From Conexivisphaera sp049976725 (GTDB taxonomy: Archaea > Thermoproteota > Nitrososphaeria > Conexivisphaerales > Conexivisphaeraceae), in contig JBMFHR010000017.1 in the NCBI GenBank assembly GCA_049976725.1, positions 1 to 20,856 on the forward strand: a stretch of 20,856 bases of DNA. The letters run 5' to 3'. The position numbers were made by a program, and so were the translations under genes. Of the stretch, positions 15,352 to 20,856 are shown one piece after another (the stretch's first letter is position 1; the number at the start of each line of letters is the position of its first letter). The notes under the pieces were generated by a model. The model ran no database searches and was not told the DNA's origin. It worked only from the letters and a program-made list of their open reading frames with translations.

Positions 15352-16264
15352 CCCGCAGCTCTCTCCTGGCGAGGCCTATCACCTCCTCCAGCCCCAAGAG
15401 CCCCAGGTCCTCGAAGCGCGACCGGCCGGAGATCACCTCGTACGCGCCCCTCGCCCTCCTAGCAACTTGATCCACCACCACCCGCGGGAGCCGGCAGTCG
15501 ATGCAGCCGGTCCTCCTCAGGTACGACCTCAGGAACTCCTTGTCGAGGCACGAGTCCTCCTGAGGCCTCCCGGGCTCGTAGCGCTCTGAGGGCCATATGC
15601 GCGCCGAGTCGTGCGTCGGCGGCTCGTCGATCTGGATTATCCCGTCCGGGGTCCTGCCGAACTCGAACTTAGCGTCGGCGAGTATCAGGCCCCTAGAGGC
15701 GGCCACCCGGCGGTAGAACTCGTAGAGCCTCAGGCTGGCCTCCTCTATCTCGGCCCACTCGTCCCTCGTCAGGATCCCGGAGCTGATGGCGTCCTCCGCG
15801 CTTATCTCCTCGTCGTGCCCGACCTGACTCTTCGTTGTGGGCGTGAGCACGGGCTCGGGCAGCTCGTCGGCCATGCGGAGGCCCGGTGGCAGCTCCACGC
15901 CGGAGATCACCCTCCTCCCCTCCGAGTACGCACGCCACGCGGAGCCGTAGATGTAGCCCCTGACTATCAGCTCCAGATCTATCCTAGACGCCTTGCGGAC
16001 CTCCATGGCGCACTCGTCTACGGTCTTAATGAAGTGGTTCGGGTAGACGCCGGCGCTCATGCCGAGGAGCAGCGAGGACATCGCGCTGAGGCTGGCGCCC
16101 TTGCCGGGTATCTGGTCCGGGAGCACGCGATCGAACGCTGAAATCCTGTCCGTGAAGACCATCAGCAGGCGATCCCCCAGGTCGTAGATGTCCTTCACCT
16201 TGCCCCTCCAGCTCGGGGGACCGTCGGGGATCCTGGCCCTAGCGCTCGCGCAGTTGCCCTCCAC
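15335..16264 (-). CDS. purC: SAICAR synthetase PurC
   Basis: A 309-residue enzyme that joins CAIR and aspartate to give SAICAR. Visible blocks are WRGKVKDIYDLGD, FTDRISAFDRVLP, LIVRGYIYGSAWRAY, LTPTTKSQVGHDEEI, ADAKFEFGRTPDG, and IDEPPTHDSARIWP. The length matches the longer (yeast-like) form with an extended C-terminus rather than the short bacterial form of about 240. The GTG start at 16264 sits about 25 nt after a TATA-like element, so a leaderless mRNA is likely. It is the first gene of the purine operon and its promoter region is shared with the divergent RNase HI gene. Confidence 0.95.
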   Translation of the reverse strand: MEGNCASARARIPDGPPSWRGKVKDIYDLGDRLLMVFTDRISAFDRVLPDQIPGKGASLSAMSSLLLGMSAGVYPNHFIKTVDECAMEVRKASRIDLELIVRGYIYGSAWRAYSEGRRVISGVELPPGLRMADELPEPVLTPTTKSQVGHDEEISAEDAISSGILTRDEWAEIEEASLRLYEFYRRVAASRGLILADAKFEFGRTPDGIIQIDEPPTHDSARIWPSERYEPGRPQEDSCLDKEFLRSYLRRTGCIDCRLPRVVVDQVARRARGAYEVISGRSRFEDLGLLGLEEVIGLARRELRGGGGI

Positions 16265-16282
16265 GAGCCGGCGTGATTCGTC

Positions 16283-16310
16283 AATTTATTTAAAAATTAT
16301 TTAAAAATAT
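16283..16310. promoter_or_regulatory. Divergent AT-rich promoter for purC and the RNase HI gene
   Basis: A run of TTTAAA-type elements in tandem. On the minus strand TTTAAATAAATT (16283-16294) is centred about 25 nt before the purC GTG. On the plus strand ATTTAAAAATAT (16299-16310) is centred about 26 nt before the ATG at 16330. The two opposing TATA elements are only about 15 bp apart, so RNA polymerase would hardly occupy both at once. Confidence 0.6.
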
Positions 16311-16329
16311 GAGCCAATTTGACACGAAC

Positions 16330-16815
16330 ATGCATCGCGAGCCCTCGTCGGCCGACCGGGCTCACCCATTAATAGCGCGCCGTTCCGGGCGGCGCGTGGA
16401 CGCCCAGATATACACCGACGGCGCGTCGAGAGGGAACCCTGGCCCCTGCGCGTACGCTTACCTCATAGTGCGGGGCGGCGACGTGGTGGCCCGCCGCAGC
16501 GGATACATAGGCACCTGCACGAACAACGAGGCAGAGTACGTCGCCGTGAGGGAGGCACTAGAGGAGGCCCTCAGGCTCGGCCTCAGGAGGGTGCGCATCC
16601 ACTCGGACAGCAGGCTCGTCATCAACCAGCTATCCGGGAGGTGGCGCGCGAGGAACCCCAGAATGAGGGCTCTGGCAGCCGGCATAAGGGCTCTGGCCGC
16701 GAAGTTCGACGAGGTAGAGTTCGTCAACGTTCCCCGGGAGGATCCCCTCATCGGGGCAGTGGACGCGATGTGCAACGAGACCCTCGACGCCCTGCGCGGG
16801 GCGGGCGCACGTTGA
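16330..16815 (+). CDS. rnhA: RNase HI-like protein
   Basis: About 161 residues. The RNase H fold begins with the strand QIYTDGASRGNPGP, giving the first catalytic Asp. The other acidic residues are Glu in TNNEAEY, Asp in IHSDSRL, and Asp in GAVDAMCNETLD, so the full D-E-D-D set is present. This is the archaeal/bacterial RNase HI type that cuts RNA in RNA-DNA hybrids. An ATG at 16309 exists but lies inside the TATA-like element, so it would not be transcribed; the ATG at 16330 fits a leaderless start. About 20 residues rich in Arg precede the domain and could help bind nucleic acid. Confidence 0.85.
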   Translation: MHREPSSADRAHPLIARRSGRRVDAQIYTDGASRGNPGPCAYAYLIVRGGDVVARRSGYIGTCTNNEAEYVAVREALEEALRLGLRRVRIHSDSRLVINQLSGRWRARNPRMRALAAGIRALAAKFDEVEFVNVPREDPLIGAVDAMCNETLDALRGAGAR

Positions 16816-16853
16816 TACCCTTATGTAAATTTGATGAAGATATATCGCGTAAT

Positions 16854-16864
16854 GATATAAAATA
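16854..16864 (+). promoter_or_regulatory. TATA-like element for the formate-dehydrogenase-like gene
   Basis: GATATAAAATA, centred about 24-26 nt before the GTG start at 16883, consistent with a leaderless mRNA. Confidence 0.6.
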
Positions 16865-16882
16865 CACTCACATTCTGGCGGC

Positions 16883-18862
16883 GTGCGCGAGTATCCAGGG
16901 CTCGGCGCGACCGCGATATGTCCCTACTGCGGCCTGGCTTGCAGGCTGCGCCTGACGCCTGACTCCACCGCCCCGGATCCCACGGATCCCGTCAGCAGGG
17001 GATCCCCCTGCGTGAGGGGCATGACGGTGCACGAGGCCATAGGCAGGGGGAGGCTCCTGGAGCCCATGGTGAGGCGCGGGAAGCGCGGGCGCGCCGAGCG
17101 TGTGGGGTGGAGCGACGCGCTGAGCAGGATCGCCCGCGAGATAGCCGGATCGGATCCGCTCGGCGTGCACGTGGCGATATCGGGCAAGGTGACCAACGAG
17201 GACGCGCTAGCCCTCGTCAGGCTGGCGCTCTCGGTGATTGGGACCCCGAACGTCGACGGCGCGAGCGCCAGGGTCTGCCACTCATCCACTGTCGGCGTGC
17301 TGAAAGAGATACTCGGCGTCCCCGCGTCCACGGGAACTCTTGACGATATCCTGGGGATGGACCTGCTGCTGCTGGCGGGGACGAACCCCGCCGTGGACTA
17401 CCCTCCGATGTACGCCCGGATAGCAAGGGCGCGCGCCCGCGGCGCCTCAGTGATCTACCTGGGCACGCTCAACTCGGAGACCGCCCGGGCCTCCGACGTC
17501 GCGGTGCTCGTGAGGCCAGGCGGAGAAACGGCCGTCCTGAACTACGTAGCCAGGGAGGTCCTGGAGTCGGGCGCGCCCGCCTGGGTGAGCTCGGTGCCCG
17601 GGTGGGACGATTACTACTCGTGGATCTCCGCCTACGACCGCCGCAGAGCGGAGGAAGCGCTGATCGGGCCGACGGAGGCGCTGTCAAGGGCGGTCGATCT
17701 GGTGATCGATTCCGTCAGGATGGGCGTGGCCAGCGGCATGGGCCTGACGCACGCCCCTGGAGGCTGCGCCGCCCTCGTGTCGCTCTACGACTTAGCGCTC
17801 CTGAAGCGCGCGACTGTCGTCACGATGAGGGGGCTCGTCAACGTGCAGGGGGTGGGCGACATGGGCGCCTGCCCGGGGCTGGGATGCTGGGACGAGGAGC
17901 ACAGGAGGGCCGCCGAGTCGCGCTGGGGTCCCCTGCCCCGCGGGGGGCTCACGTTCACGGACGCGTTGCTGGAGGGCCGCCCCGACGTCATCATAATGAC
18001 CGACATGAACCCGCTCCACAGCCTCCCCGAACCGCGCGCCGTGAGGAGGGCGCTGGAGGACGCGTTCGTGGTATGCATGTGCAGCTACTCCAACGAGACG
18101 TCGGAGCTGGCGGACGTGCTGCTCCCGGTCCCCATGATGCCCGAGAGGGAGGGGACCGTGACGAACGGCGAGAGGAGGGTCAGGCCGGTGGCGCGCGCCC
18201 TGCCGCCTCCCGGCTCCTCCAGGCAGGAGTGGGAGATAGCCGTGGCGCTGGCCAGGCTCCTGGGGAGCGAGATGGGGTACTCCTCGGCGCTTGACGTGAC
18301 GCGCGAGATAAAGGCGCTCGTCCCAGGGTACCAGGGGATAGACGTCGAGGCGCTCGCCGCGGGGCGCGATCAGTGGGCTGACAAGGGACCAGTCAGGCCC
18401 AGGCTCGCGGTCGCGGAGGACCCCGGCCCGGTGAGGGCGCCCCCAGGGAGCTGGCTCATTGTGGACCTGCGCAGCCCCCATCACTTCCTGGGGGGCGAGG
18501 TTACGTGGAGGGTCAGGTCCCTCGCCAGGGCGTCCGGCGGCCCGGCCATCATGATGAACCCGCGGGACTTGGAGGAACTGGGTATCGCGGGCGCCAGGGT
18601 TAGGGCGTGCAGCGAGGTCGGGTGCGTGGAGGCGCCCGTGCGCGCCAATCCGTCGATCCCGAGGGGATTCCTGGGCTACTACCTGAGCAACAGGAGGGCC
18701 CGCTACAACGACCTAGTGCCCTGGAGGCCATCGCCGTGCTCAAGGACCCCGCTCTACAAGTACGTGCCCGTCACGCTGTACCTGGGCGAGGAGCCGCTGT
18801 CCCCGCCCCTCGGGCCGGAGGAGGTCGAGGTCTTCCGGAAGGGGACGCATCCTCTAGGGTGA
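16883..18862 (+). CDS. Formate-dehydrogenase-like molybdopterin oxidoreductase (bis-MGD), cytoplasmic
   Basis: 659 residues with the full domain order of FdhA/FdhF-type enzymes. A four-Cys Fe-S motif (CPYCGLAC, then GSPCVRG) is at residues 13-44. The Mo-ligand Cys followed by His is in ARVCHSSTVG. The FDH-type blocks GMGLTHAPGG and NVQGVGDMGACPG come next, then TELADV-type (ETSELADVLLPVPM) and GTVTNGERRV segments and a C-terminal pterin-binding domain (NPRDLEELGIAGARV). Cys replaces selenocysteine. The residue after the fourth Cys is V-R where most FDHs have V-K. No Tat signal is present, so it should stay in the cytoplasm. No ferredoxin, NADH or quinone partner gene lies beside it. Formate is the best guess for the substrate but not proven. 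Confidence 0.8.
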   Translation: MREYPGLGATAICPYCGLACRLRLTPDSTAPDPTDPVSRGSPCVRGMTVHEAIGRGRLLEPMVRRGKRGRAERVGWSDALSRIAREIAGSDPLGVHVAISGKVTNEDALALVRLALSVIGTPNVDGASARVCHSSTVGVLKEILGVPASTGTLDDILGMDLLLLAGTNPAVDYPPMYARIARARARGASVIYLGTLNSETARASDVAVLVRPGGETAVLNYVAREVLESGAPAWVSSVPGWDDYYSWISAYDRRRAEEALIGPTEALSRAVDLVIDSVRMGVASGMGLTHAPGGCAALVSLYDLALLKRATVVTMRGLVNVQGVGDMGACPGLGCWDEEHRRAAESRWGPLPRGGLTFTDALLEGRPDVIIMTDMNPLHSLPEPRAVRRALEDAFVVCMCSYSNETSELADVLLPVPMMPEREGTVTNGERRVRPVARALPPPGSSRQEWEIAVALARLLGSEMGYSSALDVTREIKALVPGYQGIDVEALAAGRDQWADKGPVRPRLAVAEDPGPVRAPPGSWLIVDLRSPHHFLGGEVTWRVRSLARASGGPAIMMNPRDLEELGIAGARVRACSEVGCVEAPVRANPSIPRGFLGYYLSNRRARYNDLVPWRPSPCSRTPLYKYVPVTLYLGEEPLSPPLGPEEVEVFRKGTHPLG

Positions 18863-20344
18863 TATCTCCTCCAGCACCCTCGCCGTGGTCCTCGGGGCCA
18901 GCTGGATCAGCGCGGCCGCGGCGACCTGGAAGGACGTCACGGCGAGGAGCGCCAGCAGTGGGTCGGACGTGACGTAGAGGATCCCCGAGGCGGCGAACAT
19001 TGAGATCGCGCCACCGATGTGGCCCAGCCCCTCCGAGAGGGCGAACCCGCTCGCGCGTGCCCTGGTGGGGAACAGCTCGGCCGTCACGGTGAACGCTATG
19101 GGCATTACCATGTTGAACCCCAGGAAGTACACGAATGACCCCAGGAGGGCCAGCGCCATGTCGCCGACCGCCGGGGCCAGGAGCGCGACTCCCGCCAGGG
19201 ATATCGCCGCGGAGAGCGCCACCAGGCGCCTCCTGTCGAAGCGATCAGCTATCAGGGCGGCCAGCGCCATGGCCGCGACGTCCCCGGTGGATCCGAGTGC
19301 GACCAGCATCTCGTTCACAGGGAAACCGAAGCCTATTGCGCCCAGGACGATCGCCAGTCCCGCCACGCCGATGTACACGGTGATGTACGTCAGTATCCAG
19401 AACGGAAGGAGGATCGCGAACCTCCTCCTGTAGGAGGGATTGCCGAGGATCTCGGAGTAGGGAACGCGGCCGGGCGCCTCGAGGGGCGCGGGCACCTGGC
19501 GCGGGGGCGGCAGGGAGCCGACCTTCCGGAGGGCCCTCTCCTCCATCATGGAGACCACGCGATCCGCCTCCCCGATCCTGCCCCTCGCGATCAGCCACCT
19601 GGTCGACTCAGGCAGCGCGAACCTCAGGACGACCCCCAGGACGGCCAGCAACCCCCCTATCCAGTACACGAGCCTCCACCCATTCGCGGCGAACCACCCG
19701 CTGGCGCCGAGCGCGAACGGGAGGCCGTAGGGGAAGGGGGCCGGAGGGGTCACCAGGACCAGCGAGATCCACGTGGACGCCACGACGCCGATCGCGCCCA
19801 CTACGTAGAGCGCGGAGGCGTACCTCCCCCTCTTGAGCGCCGGAACCAGCTCGCTCACATACGTAGCTGAGACCGCGAAGTCGGCGCCTATCCCGAGGCC
19901 CGTGAGAGTTCTGGCCGCGACGAACGTCGCGTAGTCGGGGGCGAGACCGTTGACAGCGCTGCCGATCCCGGCGATCAGAAGGGCCACCATCAGCATGGTC
20001 CTCCTGCCCATGCGATCAGAGAGGGGCGCCAGCCCCAGCGCCCCCACCATGTAAGCCGCTATGTACGACATGACGGGGAGGGCCTCGAGAGTCGCCAGCT
20101 CGGGGCTGCTGGGCGAGCTCACCCATCCGAGGGAGAGCGCGGTCTGCGTGAACGTGATGTTCATGGCGAACAGATCGTAGAAAGTGAACAGGTAGCTGGC
20201 GCCGATTATCAGGATGAATGATATGGGAAGGGCCCACACGGGGATCCTCTCCTGCCTCGCGAGAATGGTCGTAGGATCCCTTAGGTCGTCTGATCCCTTA
20301 GATGCATCGCCCGTTCCACTCCGCACGGGCCAACAGCCATCCAT
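18854..20344 (-). CDS. Major facilitator superfamily transporter (sugar-porter/MHS-like)
   Basis: 496 residues with about 12 membrane helices. The MFS loop motif appears between helices 2 and 3 (PLSDRMGRRTML) and again between helices 8 and 9 (LIADRFDRRRLVAL). A PESTRWLIARGR motif after helix 6 is typical of sugar porter and metabolite:H+ symporter proteins, and a polar cytoplasmic loop of about 60 residues divides the halves. The substrate cannot be told. The 3' end overlaps the convergent FDH-like gene by 9 bp. ATG 20344 directly abuts the AT-rich promoter; a GTG at 20326, about 27 nt after the TTTAAATT element, is an equally good leaderless start. Confidence 0.88.
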   Translation of the reverse strand: MDGCWPVRSGTGDASKGSDDLRDPTTILARQERIPVWALPISFILIIGASYLFTFYDLFAMNITFTQTALSLGWVSSPSSPELATLEALPVMSYIAAYMVGALGLAPLSDRMGRRTMLMVALLIAGIGSAVNGLAPDYATFVAARTLTGLGIGADFAVSATYVSELVPALKRGRYASALYVVGAIGVVASTWISLVLVTPPAPFPYGLPFALGASGWFAANGWRLVYWIGGLLAVLGVVLRFALPESTRWLIARGRIGEADRVVSMMEERALRKVGSLPPPRQVPAPLEAPGRVPYSEILGNPSYRRRFAILLPFWILTYITVYIGVAGLAIVLGAIGFGFPVNEMLVALGSTGDVAAMALAALIADRFDRRRLVALSAAISLAGVALLAPAVGDMALALLGSFVYFLGFNMVMPIAFTVTAELFPTRARASGFALSEGLGHIGGAISMFAASGILYVTSDPLLALLAVTSFQVAAAALIQLAPRTTARVLEEISP

Positions 20345-20473
20345 TACTAATTTAAAAAATTTTACAAATTCTCGGCTTCAATGTGTAAATATACTATATC
20401 GAATACCGATAATGCGGTCACATCGATATAAATTCGTCGTAAAATGAAAATGCAGCATGGAATCCGGGCGGGC
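20345..20473. promoter_or_regulatory. AT-rich intergenic promoter region of the MFS gene, with an inverted repeat
   Basis: A low-GC island in an otherwise GC-rich window. Minus-strand TATA candidates are at 20350-20357 and 20358-20367. A perfect inverted repeat TATCG-5nt-CGATA lies at 20397-20411, and a further TATA-like GATATAAAT occurs near 20424-20432 on the plus strand. No gene is supported here. Confidence 0.4.
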
Positions 20474-20771
20474 TCACTCCATGCAACAGCTCATCCTCGA
20501 GATGTCCCTGCGGAAGGACTGCGCGGCCAGCTTTATTCCCTCGGAGAGCGTCGGGAATACGTGCGCGACATCCACCAAATCGTCCACCGTGAGGCCCAGC
20601 CTCATGGCCATAGCGCCCTCCGCTATGAACCCGGTCGCCCACGATGAGAGCGCGTGGACCCCCCACGATCCTGCCGGTCGGGGACGCGATTACCTAGAAA
20701 GCTCCGACGTCCTCCCTCAGGATCCTCCCTCTCGGGACCATCTCCCGTCGCACCTCATTTGTGTCGGTGTC
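20474..20771 (-). pseudogene. C-terminal remnant of a mercuric-reductase-like flavoprotein (stop plus frameshift)
   Basis: Reading the minus strand with one frame correction gives the dimerisation domain of a MerA/dihydrolipoamide-dehydrogenase family protein. Recognisable pieces are VPRGRILREDVGAF, VIASPTGRIVG, VHALSSWATGFIAEGA, LTVDDLVDVAHVFPTLSEG and KLAAQSFRRDISR. It ends with the vicinal Cys pair SCCME, the C-terminal signature of mercuric reductase. Two lesions are visible: an in-frame TAG at 20696-20694 where family members usually have Lys, and one extra G in the run complementary to C6 at 20659-20664. The N-terminal FAD and NADPH domains are absent; the upstream sequence is instead the end of another gene. 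It is a gene remnant unless both lesions are sequencing errors. Confidence 0.75.
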
Positions 20772-20784
20772 GCGTCGCTGATCC

Positions 20785-20856
20785 TCAGGGGCATCGGCTA
20801 ACCCCCAGATCTCTCGCTATGATCTCGGCAGCCCGCTTGCCCGACAGCAACATACC
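20785..20856 (-). CDS. C-terminal end of a Thi4-like (thiazole synthase family) protein, partial
   Basis: The minus strand from the window edge reads GMLLSGKRAAEIIARDLGV and a few more residues to TGA at 20787-20785. The GMLLSGKxAAE pattern closely matches the last helix of archaeal Thi4/ThiS-type FAD proteins (ribulose or ribose-1,5-bisphosphate-dependent thiazole synthase). Other FAD-dependent oxidoreductases end similarly, so the assignment is tentative. Only 23 codons are visible. Confidence 0.5.
   Translation of the reverse strand, partial: GMLLSGKRAAEIIARDLGVSRCP

Noticed and set aside
15378..15389. Near-perfect Shine-Dalgarno (AGGAGGTGAT) upstream of purF
   Set aside because: No start codon lies at a suitable distance after it and it encodes conserved PurC residues, so it cannot be used to fix the purF start.
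20444..20801. Short plus-strand open frames at the right edge
   Set aside because: They are antisense to the merA-like remnant, whose frame-corrected minus-strand translation has clear homology.
1..20856. tRNA, rRNA, CRISPR array, insertion sequence or phage genes
   Set aside because: No tRNA-like cloverleaf, regular spaced repeats, transposase motif or terminal inverted repeats were seen by eye; a covariance-model scan was not possible.

Overview
The window looks like a GC-rich archaeal chromosome segment. First genes of transcription units have an AT-rich TATA-like element about 26 nt before the start codon (leaderless pattern). Genes inside operons instead have purine-rich Shine-Dalgarno stretches and overlapping starts. 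GTG and TTG starts and AGG/AGA arginine codons are common. The gene set (Lrp/AsnC regulator, small-type PurL with separate PurS and PurQ, PurT, archaeal RNase HI, Usp) fits a Thermoproteota/Nitrososphaerota-like archaeon, perhaps a thermoacidophile. The species cannot be fixed from the sequence alone. No rRNA, tRNA, CRISPR array or intact mobile element was seen.

Layout. Positions 1-1738 (minus) hold a short operon: a ten-helix transporter of the bile-acid/ACR3 superfamily, a UspA-type ATP-binding protein, and the start of a third gene that leaves the window. An Lrp/AsnC regulator (1882-2322, plus) is divergent from it, followed by a two-domain carboxymuconolactone-decarboxylase-like protein that lacks the usual CxxC. 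A radical SAM protein with a B12-binding-like N-terminal region lies at 3163-4746 (minus). A decayed Tat-exported molybdopterin oxidoreductase follows (4961-6511, minus).

The centre (6556-16264, minus) is one tightly packed purine operon: purC, purF, a second purF-like gene, purD, purT, purS, purL, purQ. Most neighbours overlap by 4-22 nt. It encodes synthesis of phosphoribosylamine, GAR, FGAR (by the formate-dependent PurT route) and FGAM, plus SAICAR synthase. PurM, PurE, PurB and the final steps must lie elsewhere. The two PurF paralogues are the most unusual part. The downstream copy has lost every recognisable glutaminase residue but keeps the PRPP loop and four Cys at Fe-S cluster positions. 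The upstream copy keeps the glutaminase residues, but its catalytic Cys codon lies upstream of the first usable start codon. The PurS frame has no stop before purL and runs 194 nt into it.

Divergent from purC is an RNase HI-like gene, then a formate-dehydrogenase-like molybdopterin enzyme (16883-18862), convergent with an MFS transporter (18854-20344). The right edge holds a broken C-terminal piece of a mercuric-reductase-like gene (one in-frame stop, one frameshift) and the last codons of a Thi4-like gene. No gene-free stretch exceeds about 300 bases; the longest is the promoter region at 4747-4960.
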